From Tulasnella sp. 424 (taxonomy: Eukaryota; Basidiomycota; Agaricomycetes; Cantharellales; Tulasnellaceae), in contig WSUB01000050.1 of NCBI GenBank assembly GCA_019633425.1, forward strand, positions 177,142 to 241,141: a stretch of DNA of 64,000 bases, given 5' to 3'. The notes beneath the pieces are model-generated. The model worked only from the letters and a program-made list of their open reading frames with translations. It did not search any database and had not been told where the DNA came from. A program made the position numbers and the translations under genes. Shown here piece by piece: positions 35,294 to 46,494 of the stretch. Each line of letters opens with the position of its first letter. The stretch's first letter is position 1.

Positions 35294-36792
35294 TTAGCTC
35301 ATAGCGCGGCCACGAAACTCTTTACGTAGCGTTGAGAGTGATTTCTCGATGTTTTCCCAAGCCGGATTTTGATGAAATCGCGGGGTAAATGGATCAAAAA
35401 CACTGCTATTCTGCCTAGCTGTGGAACTGGAGTAGATGCGCTCTACCCTCGGTGGTAGGACGGCGTCCAGGTACGCGGTAACGGCGGAAACCGCCATTTC
35501 GGATCCAAGTGGCGACGTTCCAACAGCAAAAAACTTGAGGTTTGGGAAGGGAATTGCCTCGTAAGGAAGTCGAGGCATATCCTCAGTGTTAAGGAAAAGA
35601 GCAAGCTTGCGAAGCCTGTGGGAGAAGTACCGCGCAAACCTGGGTAGCATGCTCATTGGTATTCCATGAGATGATTGCAGTCCAGGATAATCCCGTCGAG
35701 AACATAGGTTCAGTGCTTCTAGCCTACGCCAAGCTTTCCCCATAGCTTTGACGTTGCTTTTATCCGGATCCCATCTACCGGGATACTCTAGGTCAACGGT
35801 CCTGAGTTTTGAGCAACGGAGCAGAGGACAAATCGAGTCGATTGTCAGGTAACATTCGCGAGCGAACGTCAGCCTAATCTCTCTCAGAAGAGGGCAAGCG
35901 TTTGCCAATGCATTGAGAAGCTGCTTGGGAGTAAGCCCCGAGTCGGCGGTGCAGCGAGTTTCTAGTACTCGAAGCTCGGGCTTGAACATTATGGGCTCGA
36001 GAGCGAGGGAAGGCACCTTCAATTCCTGTAGTGAGTTCTGAAGTCGGATGATGGTCCGGACGTCTTCATCTGGTGTTTCTTCCAGAATCGACTTGAAGTG
36101 GAAGACGCGGAGGTTGGGAGGGAGCAGACGGCTGAGCGCTCGGAGAAGGCGAGAGGTTGCTTGCAAGGTACATCCAGATACAGCAATGCTGAAATCGTCG
36201 ATCACAGAAGAGATCAGAGGTATGAGCAGCTGGAGCTCGCAATCCTGAGTTGCCACCCAACGAATCGCCCGATTCCGAGGAGGAGGTAAGTTCCTTGATT
36301 TATTGCCACGTAGCATATCAATTTGACCGGGAACTCGGGACTCATATGCTCTAGAGCGGACCCACATCCCTCGTAAATTCCGCCGTCGTAGGTGATCGAG
36401 TGGACCCGTTTCGAGTAGGATTGAAACCGAGCCCAATCAGTCTGTGGAAAACCGTCATCCCAGTCCTGCCAAAAGTGAGCGTTAGAGAGCGAGTTCGTTA
36501 AAAATTAGATTTGGGGAATGATTTTTCGTACCTAATTGGGTCTGAAGGTGATTGTGCTAAGAAGTAGTAAAAGCGGATGAGGCGAGTCCAGGTCCTTCCA
36601 AATGAAGTCTAGCGTGGCGTCTACCCAAGTCCGACACACCAGGGCGGCTGCAACACAGTCAGGGATACTGAGTTCTTTGAAGATGCAATAGAGAATCTCG
36701 GATATAGAAAGAGCGAAAGGGTGTAATGGCTGGGATTCGACTGCAAGTTGACCCGCTCGGTAAGTGAGGACGCCTTGAACGAGTGTATACAC
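35294..36792 (-). CDS. F-box/LRR-like protein B (possibly frameshifted)
   Basis: Exon 1 (36,792 to about 36,538) encodes an F-box: ISEILYCIFKELSIPDCVAA then LVCRTWVDATLDFIWKDLDS. After an intron (GTACG donor at about 36,533, acceptor gcag at about 36,467) comes DWDDGFPQTDWARFQSYSKR, VKLICYVAINQG and then the long frame down to 35,294 with Leu-rich repeats (LLRALSRLLPPNLRVFHF, LQELKVPSLALEP, CPLLREIRLTF, CSKLRTVDLEYPGRW, LRKLALFLNT). Around 36,290-36,310 the frame must shift between VAINQG and RAIRWVATQDCELQLLIPL, with no convincing splice site, so a one-base error or frameshift is likely. F-box proteins recruit substrates to SCF ubiquitin ligases. Whether the gene still works depends on this join; it may be a young pseudogene. 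Confidence 0.6.
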
Positions 36793-37002
36793 AGCTAAAG
36801 TTCACTCACCCGAAACGAGCTGGGTGGCTCCTTCCATCTATACGGTTGATTTGGCTCAGAGAATATCTTTTTACTTTGATTCGAAAGGTTTGATGAGATG
36901 TGTACAGCTGCAAGTGAATGGTTCACAGGAATCATACTAGGACGAATAGCCCAGGGGTATTTGACTACGCTTGTTGTTCAAACCACCACCGACGGCTTAG
37001 TC

Positions 37003-39408
37003 ATGGCGCAGTCCGACACCGACACTGACCTCAAGTCTTTGCTACAAAAGCTCGAGTCAAAGTCAGGCCTCGGACTATCCTCTTCTTCAATCAACTCGCA
37101 AATATCTCCAGTCCTCGCTGCTCTTCTTACCCTCCGCCAAACCATCAACCCGTTCTCTCGCATACCTTGTAATCTCAAAGCTCGTTTCAAATGCGAGACC
37201 GTCTCCAACCGCCGGCCTCACCTCATCGTACGAATCAGACTAAGAGAAAGCTACTCAAAATCTTATCCGACCGTTCTCTCTTATCATCGAATCCCGTCTT
37301 GCCACGACATCGCTAGAGGAGGTCATACCAGCTCTAGGACTGTTCACAGCACTCTCCCAAATCGACTCTGCAACGGGAAGCGGGATATTCTTACAAGATG
37401 GAGTAGCCGGCGCGGTTCTGGACGTCCCAGATCTGTTTGAAGGCAAAAACGGGATAACTGCTTCAGGCCGTCGCAGCACTGCTATCTCAAGCCAGCGGTT
37501 CCAAGCCTTGTCGGCCAGTGGTCCAGGCGCACGCCATCTCATGGCTCCAGGATCAAGTTCGAAGGGACACGTCGACGCAGGAGTTTGAGCTGCGGCTGCC
37601 AACACGCTGACGAAGCTCTCTCGGGGAACTGCGGAGGACGTCAGTTCGGATACGCTGTCCTCTCTTGACGGTCCCGCTACGGACGGCGCGGTCGAAGAGG
37701 CGAGGAGGAAGGACGACGACGAGTCCCTGGCCAAACTTATGAAGAACCTTATCGTCGGCTCGAAGGAAACCGTCGGGCCAGGGCAACCCCTCACTGGCTC
37801 GTCGCAAAGCATCCTCGATGCTGTGGAGGGACTCGCTTACTCGAGCATGGACTCAAGCGTCAAAGAATCCCTTTCTGCGGACACGGCTTTCCTCACTCGA
37901 CTGTTCTCTCTCGTCCCACCTCCCAAAAGACATCAAACCGGTGCCAAACCTACAGTCAACGTAACATCTGAAATCCTCCTCCCAGAGGAGAAAGCGAGCG
38001 TAGCGTTACTTTACGGGATTTCTGTGATCGTTCTCAACCTCGTTGCGCTCCGACCGAAATTGAGCGAGGAGGAGAAGCAGGTGGACCGGTTGAAGAGGAT
38101 GACGAAGGAGGGTGCGAGGACGGGTGGAAAGCTCGCCGACCAGGATGGGAAAGAGGCTGAGGACCAGTTGGCAACGGACGATGCGGTGGTGAAGAAGAAG
38201 TGCAAGAGGGTGCTAAAAGCTGGGGTCGTGTCCGCTCTGGTTTCGATGTCGCATCGAAAGGAGAGCGAAGGCATCCGCAGGGCACTCGGTCGCATTTTCC
38301 TAAGCCTAGTCGAAGACAAAGAGAACAGAGGTAAAATCGTTCAAGGAGGCGCCGTGAAAGCACTTCAATGAACGATTGAAGCGTCCTTCACGAGCCTCAA
38401 GGATGCTCCGGTGGCTCCTCCGCCAAAGAAACCTCCCTCGAAATTCGATTCCACAGTGGCAGGAAGTTCATCCCCACCAGCGAAATCACTCGACCCACTC
38501 GACCTACCTGCTATTCAAGCCCTAGCCAAACTCCCCATCACCGCGTCGCCAATCCTACTCTTCGGACCTGATGCCTCTTCATCCCTCGACGGCGTCCACC
38601 CGCTCTCTCACCTCCTCCTGAACCCTTCCAGCACCCTCCTCCAGAAACTCGAAAGTCTCATGGCACTCACCAACCTCGCATCACTGGGTCCGCTCATCGC
38701 CTCCCGCGTCGCAACGCACAAAGAACCAGGTCTCGGCACCGTCTTGAACAAGACCGAGACGCCGCTGCTCGACGACAACAGCATGGTTCGACGTGCGGCC
38801 ACAGAGCTGTTGTGCGACCTCGTCGCGAGTGATACGGTCTGGGAGCGTTATACAGGCGAGAAGCCTGACGGGACGAGGAGTAAGCCATCTGAGGAAGGGG
38901 ATAAAGCGCTCGTCAGTAGATTGAGGATCTTGCCGGCGATGGCGGATGTCGAGGATGCTTAGACGCGGCTTGCAGCGTCGGGAGCGCTGGCGATGCTGGC
39001 TAATGCACCGGACGTTCCGAGGTCGCTGTTGGACAAGATGAAAAGCGGGGCTGAGGTGTTCAGAGTCCTCATCGACCTGATAGCTTCTGCAGAGGAAGGG
39101 CGCCGCGGAGACGAAGAAGATGGCGGCGACGACGACGACGAGACCAACTTACCTCCACCCACAACACCGGAAATCCAGTCTCAACTAGCATACCGCGGAG
39201 TCGTCTGCACTCGCACACTGCTTACGAACCTCCCCACCGACGCTGAGACAGTCAAATCCGTGGTCAAGGCAGCAAAGGTGCTGACCTGGGAGGAGCTTTG
39301 GTCCAAGCTTTAAACGCACGGGAGAACGCTGGGAGTCGGGAGGTGTTGGTCGCAAGCGCGGATGCGATCAAGTGGTTGATTGGGAAAGGAGTTGAAATTG
39401 TGATCTAG
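37003..39408 (+). pseudogene. UNC-45/She4/Cro1 myosin chaperone pseudogene 2 (near full length)
   Basis: Starting at ATG 37003, the plus strand encodes nearly the full Cro1/She4 UNC-45 protein, about 800 codons, but broken. N-terminal armadillo-like helices (SINSQISPVLAALLTLRQTI) change frame near 37,200-37,290. From there LIIESRLATTSLEEVIPALG to LDVPDLFEGKNG is open. Another shift near 37,460 and its reversal near 37,590 follow. The main domain (37,600-38,368, e.g. LLYGISVIVLNLVALRPKLS) ends at a TGA (38,369-38,371) although coding homology continues (EASFTSLKD). A TAG stands at 38,960-38,962 before TRLAASGALAML, and a final shift near 39,311 precedes NARENAGSREVLVASADAIK and the terminal TAG at 39,406-39,408. 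Mutation density is low, so the loss is fairly recent. Confidence 0.8.
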
Positions 39409-39929
39409 GTTGTACCTGTAGTCAACTCTGGAATGTAATTTCGGGCCTCTTTCATAACTTTACGTTTGGCATTTTGGGCTTGGTAGACTCGGGCCTCTTG
39501 GCTTTGGGTCCAATTTGAACCGGGGGCGTCCCAAGATGGAATAAGGGCTCCCAAGAAAATGGTACAACGAACGCAATAAGATGCGGGTTGCATACCGTTT
39601 TACTGGTCGTTTCATGTGCTCGATCTCCTAGGGCCAAACTATACTTCCTGAGAGATATCCGTTTTGCTAAATCATCAGCTGTAGTTTCACGCCATAGGCC
39701 AATTTTTCAGTTGCAATACTGACCTTCTGTATGCCGAGAAGTCTTTCAACTACGGAGATCAGTAAAGACCAATTTGTAGTATAATAACACCAGTGGCGAG
39801 GAAGCGGGTTTTAAGCTTTTCGGGGGATTGTGAAGAGAACCAAAAAGGACGATAATAGCCATGAGCCTTGCATGAACGACAACTACACTTTGCTCCATCT
39901 AACTTACAGGTGGAGATTTATGTTAACCA
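39409..39929. other. Intergenic before tRNA
   Basis: 521 bp with no coding or repeat signal recognised. Confidence 0.4.
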
Positions 39930-40027
39930 TCTTCTCTGGTATATCGGTAGAACATCACCCTGTCATTTAGGAGATTAGTCACGTGACAGTCCCGGTGAAG
40001 AGCTGGGTTCGACTCCCAGGAGGAGAG
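39930..40027 (+). tRNA. tRNA-Asp (GTC) with a 27-nt intron
   Basis: A full cloverleaf can be drawn. Acceptor arms TCTTCTC (39,930-39,936) and GAGGAGA (40,020-40,026) pair with one T-G wobble; discriminator G at 40,027. The D arm is GTAT/GAAC (39,939 and 39,950) with a GG-containing loop; one of its four pairs is A-A. The anticodon stem TCACC/GGTGA is perfect, with anticodon GTC at 39,962-39,964. The T arm CTGGG-TTCGACT-CCCAG is perfect and supplies a canonical B box. The intron occupies 39,966-39,992, one base 3' of the anticodon, the standard eukaryotic site, and contains TGACAG, complementary to the anticodon-loop CTGTCA. TTTTT follows at about 40,034 as Pol III terminator. The D-arm mismatch leaves slight doubt that it is active. 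Confidence 0.87.
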
Positions 40028-40559
40028 CTCCATTTTTGCCTTTTTTGCATCCTAGGGAGCTGAACCCACTCACTACTTATGTGCAGAGCTAAGTCCCAGG
40101 AGACGTGTTTTTTTTCTTCTTCAAGTCGATGTTCAACATTTGTTTGTGCTTGCTCCCACAGTAGCATATAAACAAGTGTCAACAAATGTCAACACTTTCT
40201 ACTCTTTCTATGTGACATTGAGGTGTTTGTCCCATGGTGCCCTATTCCTAATCCGTATTGCCTCTTAATCCCCCCTCTGGAACCTTACTAACTCTGCCTC
40301 TCCCACATGCTTAGAACTGATTATGAATACTTCAACTTCACAGCCATGTGTGTGAATTGCTATTATTAGGTATCCTAGACTGCGGTTGGTACTGTTCCAC
40401 TACTGGACCTCAAAACTCCTCCGCAACAGGTATATAAGTAGTTGTAGACTAGTCTCTTTGTACGGTGGCGATTGTTCTCTAATCTAAGTCTTATGGCCAC
40501 TGAACTCAAGAGTGTATGATTACCAAGACTACAAATACAAGACAATGGTCCTCTACAAG

Positions 40560-40871
40560 TAGGCAGAGACGGAGCTCTATGGGAGGGTTAAGAGGTCCCG
40601 GAAAGGGTCTTAAACCTCCATGTGTCGCTTACATGAGACCCCAATTTGGTAAAGATCCATCAAAATCCACGGTGTCCACACCGCATTCGGAATGACACCA
40701 AGCCCAATGGGGTGAAATGCCCCTGATTCATAAGCCATAGGCACCCCCACGTGGTGAGTTTAAGACCCTTTTCCTGACCAATTAACCCTCCCATAGAGCT
40801 CCGTACCAGACTCTCTTCGAGAGGGCGTGCAGCCCTGTCTTGCAAGAGTAGAGTCTGGTTCCGCCTGACTA
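40560..40871. mobile_element. TIR element (MULE-like MITE) with 9-bp flanking repeat
   Basis: Long imperfect inverted repeats of about 45 bp: ACGGAGCTCTATGGGAGGGT at 40,569 onward, through ggaaagggtcttaaac, is mirrored at 40,757-40,804 (gtttaagaccctttt through ccatagagctccgt). The direct repeat CTCTACAAG flanks the larger interval at 40,551-40,559 and 40,872-40,880, a 9-bp duplication as made by MULEs. A nested hairpin ACCAGACTCT/AGAGTCTGGT lies at 40,805-40,858. No coding capacity is recognised. The inverted repeat is certain; the exact element ends are inferred. Confidence 0.65.
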
Positions 40872-41039
40872 CTCTACAAGCAGGGCGCTTACATAACTGA
40901 CATGCCTCACATTCAAGTCCTCTTTCTAGAAGTGAACAAAGCATTGCCCTCCAGGCGACCCTAGCCACAGCAGAGAACTTGGTTGGTAGGGAGTTCCCTC
41001 TAGCTCAAGAATACTTGGCTGTGCTGTGCTGGGCTTTCA

Positions 41040-43990
41040 GGTGCTGAATGGATATGGAAAGCTGTAAGCATGTGTAAGGATCAATGACCAACACCAAGTA
41101 AACCAAGATGAACGGGTAAAATGTCCCCTTGTATGTATCAGTTTATTAACCATATCATATATAATGGAGGGAAAGGCCAAAGCATAAGTGGGGCAGTTTA
41201 TGTAAGTCATGTTGATTAGTAAGTGGCTTGCATAATAAAGGATCACAATGTCTTAGTGTAGCCTTAATGCAAACCAGAATTAAGTGGCCATAAGACTGTA
41301 TGAGTGCTAGGGATCCATGGGATCTGTGTCTACACGGATGGCCCACTCCAGAATGTAACATTAGATAACGATATTCCCCACTTGATTAGCCAGTTAAATT
41401 CCATTTTTCCTTCTTGTGTATGTCTACAAACACTTTGTAAAAACTCCAAAGTCAATAGCTAATGAACTAAGGAAATTACCTTTTTGGGCTGTTATGTTTG
41501 GGAAACTGGCCCAACGTTTACTTCACCTTTCTGTCACTGGATTCGTTGGTCTTAGCCCTGTAAGCTCGACGAATACTATCCAGCCACTTGCTGTTCACTT
41601 TGCAATGTGCCGCAGTACACCGCAGCACGCTGTAACGGGCTCTGGGCTGTTCATGTCCGCTCAAACTCACTCTTCCAGATCCTTTAACTTGGCTTTCACA
41701 TTGCCATGCTTTCCTGGGTCAAGAATCGTCACAGTCTGCCCAAATATTTTCAGCATGATTCTTGGCAGGGTTTTCCTCTCAACCTCCGGCTCTTCCATCC
41801 AATCAGCAGCAGGATCGGCGCCAGTTTTGGTGGGGGGTGCATGCCGGATGGTGATCCAGGGGACTAGTTTCTTTGCAGCAGCAATTCAGGGGCGGAAGAT
41901 GACTGCTGAGCCAGAGGGAGGAATGTTGGGTTGATAAAGGAGAACTCACCGGTCACCTCGTCCATGTTATATGGTCCCAGCTGTCGTCAGAGGATGGCAA
42001 GCTGTTTCTTGACAGCTCAGGGGCAGTGCCAGAAACTGTTGGGACTTAGGGGAGTGAGGTGCTCAGGACTCCACACAGCGGGAGCCTTCAGGGTTCAGAG
42101 TAGGCGAAGAGAGCGGGCAAGGTAGTGGTGGGTGAGAATGTTATTGCTGCGTTGGAGTTCATCAACCTCCAACGCCATAGATTTATATACATGAGGACCA
42201 TGGCATAAGACGTCCAAGACATTGATGCGGTCCCAAGACGAATGTGTAGCATATGAGTAAGACGATGAGTAATACGGGCATGCCCAAGTGAGACAAAAGA
42301 CAAGGTCCCACATGCTGACTGCGTAGAAGCACGGCATAGAAGCCCCGTGGCTGGAAGGGGAAGGAGTTCAGTATTCATTATGCCGTACCCAAATTAGGTT
42401 TGTCCTCCGGCCAATCACCATGGCCCCCATCGGTCCCTCCTCCTATTGGTTCCTGATCACGTGACTTCGGAGTTAACACGGAAAAACGCGGTTTAGCCTT
42501 GGCGAGCTGAAATGTGTTCTGACAGAAACACAACTGGTGTTTGGCATTGGGGTAGATGCGCTGGCAAGCGCTGATCTCTGACCAGTCCTTGTTGGATAGC
42601 ATCACCTTCACAATGAGGTTCCAGCAATCCTGAAGTGCTTCAAGAGCTCCTCTAGAACCTGTTGTTTTGCTCCAACAGGTGATGGCATGCCAGTTGATTT
42701 TACCAAGAGGGACCCCAGCGGCAATCCCGACCTGTATGCTTCACCTTGCACTGTGAAGACCTCAAATCCAGTGTGATTGGTCCCCCCAGCAATGTCCTTC
42801 ACATTCAGCATTGTCCTCACTAGCCACTTACACCAGCACTCACATGCTGAGTCCATTGCCGCCTCTCAAAGACGTGATCTTCATCCTGGGGATCGAGGAA
42901 ACCAATCACCAACATCCCCTCTGGCTCTTCAATTACCAACCCTTCAAACCTATGTTCTCCTAGCCCGCCAAGTGTCTCTCCCTTCTTCCAGAGGTTACGG
43001 ACCGATGTAATCTCATCTACATCACTCTTCCATTTTTGCTTGGCAAGATCATACCACATTTGGAAGACCAAGTCTTGAGTGAAGGTGGGTGTGGGATATC
43101 TCTTAAGTACTTCCTTCCATATCTTCAGAAGTGCTGTCAACAGCTGAAGATGAGGCTATTGAGCGAGAGTGTACCTGGCTCAGATTTTTATCCAGTGAGC
43201 TCCGCACAAGGTCTTGGATATCACTTGGCAATGAGACATAGCAGTATGGGACATGGTCTATCTCAGGAGATACCACTATATTCACATACTTCACTATGGT
43301 CCCCAAGCCTACTGTGATTTTTACTCGGCCCTTACACTCAAAGGCTGGCATCTGCTGTTTATCGCGCTGCTTCGACTTGTCTGCACTTTTCTTCTGCTTA
43401 TTCTGGCAGTTGATAGATTGCACGCGATTGTTTCTGTGTACAATGCTTTGTCAGGTCACTGGTCCAGGTGCGGACATCTTTATAGCTGAAGATGGAGTGT
43501 GCTAATGAGTGTCTTCCGGTACTGCCGCTAGTCAAGATCTGAATACCTACACAAACCTCCACCGAAGTGTTTCTGAAACTGCAGTTGCCAGCATGGTAGC
43601 GGTCGCTTTCTTGTCTTCAAGTATCTTGGCTTCCAGATCCTCCGTTGACACTCAAGCTTCTAGGTCACATTTTGTGGCGCAACCCGCCCGATATCCCTCC
43701 AAAACCGTGATGAAGTAACCGAGGGAGATAACGGGAAGTGCCTCTTCTTTTTCCTCGTGTTTTTCTTGATTCTGCTTTGTCTATGCTGCGATGCATTCCT
43801 CGCAGGTGGCTGCCCTTTCCTTTCCTTTTCCCTTGCCACGGTTTGCAAGCGGAAATGCCGTTGCTGGCTTATGGTGCCCGCATTTGGAACATCTGTATGT
43901 AGTAGAGCTGATAGATTCGTGATTTTGATGTCTAATGTGGGCTGGAGAGGTTACATGGGGAGATGAAAGGGGCAAAGCGCTTGAGATGAA
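41040..43990 (-). pseudogene. MULE-type transposase relic 2
   Basis: Read on the minus strand, the fragments follow the order of basidiomycete MULE transposases. A zinc-ribbon N-terminus RCSKCGHHKPATAF ... ATCEECIAA lies at about 43,780-43,900. Then come VKYVNIVVSPEIDHVPYCYV (about 43,230-43,310), EVLKRYPTPTFTQDLVFQMW with MWYDLAKQKWKSDVDEITSV (about 43,010-43,130), and GTNHTGFEVFTVQGEAYRSG, GAKQQVLEELLKHF and SNKDWSEISACQRIYPNAKH (42,550-42,780), the last being the DDE core region. A distal HTH-like piece KVNSKWLDSIRRAYRAKTNE sits near 41,540-41,620. Frames change repeatedly and stops intervene, so it is inactive. The boundaries are uncertain. The 41,300-41,640 segment is shared with relic 1. 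Confidence 0.7.
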
Positions 43991-45116
43991 CCTGCCAATC
44001 AGGCAGCAGTCCAACATCCAAACGTAGAAGTCTAACTCGCAAATAATAATAAGCAAACCCAAAACGAGCATAGAAAGCTGACAAACATCGGAGTTTCGAA
44101 CGGATCGTGGGGGTTCAATTGGATTAGCTATTCCCCGTCCGTCTAGAATTATTCCAAGGGTCGCGCTGATCGCTCTCTCCCTCTCCTCTTGCCCTCAACT
44201 ACAACCTCAAGTCTTACTCACTCTTTCTGAACTGGTCTTGTGCTGCATGAAGCTTGGAACTAAGCCAACGCCGCGAAACATAACCCGGGAGGACCCGCAA
44301 TCACTGGCAACAAGGTACGATCTTTAAACAGGGCCCCAACATCGACGAGCCCACATTGAATTGCCCAAGCCAGCTATCAACATACATGGCAGAGTATTAA
44401 TCACCTACCGTGCTGACGATTCCTCGGTGCATTACTCCAGTCAGGGAGACGGCATCTCGACTTGAACCAAAGGCACGTTGCGATGCGATGTTTGAGCTTT
44501 GGACGTGCAGCGCAGTCTAACCTTGATCGCTCGAGACTGGCATGGTTTGCAAGGTTTCGACTAATTGACATCAAACGTGGCGCCGGACCAACTGATTTTC
44601 CTCCAGCGTTGGACTTGCCTATCTGCAAAGCCCGCATCATCGAAACCAAGGTTATTGGAGAATACGTACCCCCCGGTGATGCTTCATTATGGCGAGAGAA
44701 ATATTGGCGAGCTTCCCCACCCTACCTTGAACTTTGTTAGCTGATCGGAGAATGGCTGTAGCTGAACGGCGGAAAGTGGCTCGACGACCGCTTGACAGTC
44801 AGAACTTGCAAGAACTGAATGCGCGAAAACGATCTTGTTATACGACACTCTTGACAGCTTGGACACCCGGGCCGCAATTGCAGACTTGTACAAAAGTAGA
44901 GGATGGAAACAAACAACGCAGAACTTGAGTACGTGAGGGTTGAAGAGCGTCTTTTTCTTTTGGGTTTTCGAGAATAATTAAAAGGACGACGTAGAAATTG
45001 AGCATTCCCCTCGGATCCACCGGACGCGATTTGAAGAGGCCTAGGACAAAGAAAATGGAAACATGGAATACGAAAACGATGGCGGCCTTGGGGGAGAACT
45101 GTCGTGGTTTGGCTGA
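43991..45116. other. Intergenic region without recognised gene
   Basis: 1.1 kb between the MULE relic and the 3' end of the Tra2-like gene. A few open frames of 60-127 codons on both strands lack motifs. The part next to 45,116 is probably the 3' UTR of the SR protein gene. Confidence 0.35.
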
Positions 45117-46169
45117 TCACCAGCGGGCGGCACGGCTATCGGCCTCAATGTCATCGCGCTTATCCCGAGGAGGGCTGCGGGAGAAGCTGCGACGACGACG
45201 AGGTGGTGGGCTTGCGCTATACCTGCTACCACGAGGAGGGGACCTCCGGTACTCACGGTCCCTAAAGGCAAGGCCATGTCAGGAATCTGGGAGTCGCACT
45301 CGGGTCATGCGAGCTCACCTGTCACGCCAGTCACCACGATAGCCACCGCCACGATCCTCGCGACCGTATGGATCGCGATCCCGGTCCCTGCGATCCCTGC
45401 CATAGTCACGATCACGGTCATAGCGTTCGTAGCGTTCGTAGCGGCCGAATCCTCGACGACCATCGTCGCGGCGAGTACCCATGTACTCGCCAGGCGTTGG
45501 AGCGTGAGGGCGATCCGTAACGGAGTAATCGACTCGGATGCGTCTGCCGTCGAGTTCCTACAGGAACGAGGTGATTAGTGAACGCCACACACAACACCGA
45601 TGCCGCTTGGTCTGATACGTACAACGCCGTTCAACTTTTCGATGCAGGCAGTAGCCTCCTCGACGGCTGCCATCTTGATGAAACCGAAACCACGAGAACG
45701 TCCAGTCTAGAGAGTAACAGAGTCTTGAATTTCAATTTTTATCGATGAGAAAACGCGGAACCACTCACCCTCGCGTCATAAACGATGGTGACCTTGTCTA
45801 CGTGCCCATAGCGAGAAAACTCTTCTTCGAGCTGCCTTTCGACAGTGCGAATGCTAAGACCAAAGACACCTAGGACGTTAGACGGATTGGGTGCCTGCTG
45901 CCACTTTATCAGCACGACTGGCCGAAATCCGATCGATTATAAACTGAACTGACCATTGGCGCGTGAGCTGGCCGACGGGGAGGGGGAGACCTTCGACGAT
46001 TGTAAGATGCTGATGCTCCTCCAGGGGAGAACCTTCTAGGGCTGCGAGAGCGCGAACGGGACCTAGAGCGTCCTCGGCCTCCGTTCATGGGAGGCGCATC
46101 AGGATTGCCGTTGGCGGGAGCTGCTCCACCATTGGGATGGCCGCCTGGGGCGTCTGCGTATGGGTCCAT
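45117..46169 (-). CDS. tra2: Tra2-like SR splicing factor (RS-RRM-RS)
   Basis: The start is at 46169 and the TGA at 45117-45119; at least five exons. Exon 1 has an Arg-Ser domain ([20 protein letters not shown]). After an intron beginning GTCAGT (about 45,952) comes one RRM: RNP2 [28 protein letters not shown], then RNP1 in [20 protein letters not shown], ending [12 protein letters not shown] Gly/Arg/Tyr-Asp-rich region ([17 protein letters not shown]) and a second RS domain (RRSPPRG...[13 protein letters not shown]) follow. RS1-RRM-RS2 is the Tra2 layout; such proteins bind exonic enhancers and recruit the spliceosome. It shares a short promoter region with RPL18. A 5' UTR intron seems present (46,200-46,440). 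Confidence 0.78.
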
Positions 46170-46494
46170 AGCGGGTCCTTTGTCTGCTTCGCCGGCGTAC
46201 TAGTGGGGGAAGATAGGTTAGGTGGCGGCGAAAGTGGAAGGGCTGGGTTGGTGGTGGTGGTGGAGGGAGCAAAACGAAACTCACCATCGTTGATATCGCG
46301 TTGTGCTGGTGTGGTTGACGGTTCAGAAGCAAAACTTTCGGCTTCTTGAGGGACGGCGTTAGGAGTTAGGCGGCAGAGTCGGAGGTGAGCCGAATGTGTC
46401 AGCTTTCGTGCGAACCGGACCCTATCGACAAAATTCAAGACTAGACGACGCGCTCAAGACCAGACCAGTTAGCAAGACCTCAAGACCGTCAAAA
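46170..46494. promoter_or_regulatory. Bidirectional promoter, Tra2-like / RPL18
   Basis: A 325-bp head-to-head gap containing both leaders. It includes a pyrimidine/purine-rich block (ggtggtggtggtggaggg near 46,250). No classical ribosomal-protein promoter box is recognised. Confidence 0.45.

Noticed and set aside
44401..45120. Open frames of 60-127 codons on both strands
   Set aside because: No motif or splice structure; likely 3' flank of the Tra2-like gene and decayed transposon DNA.
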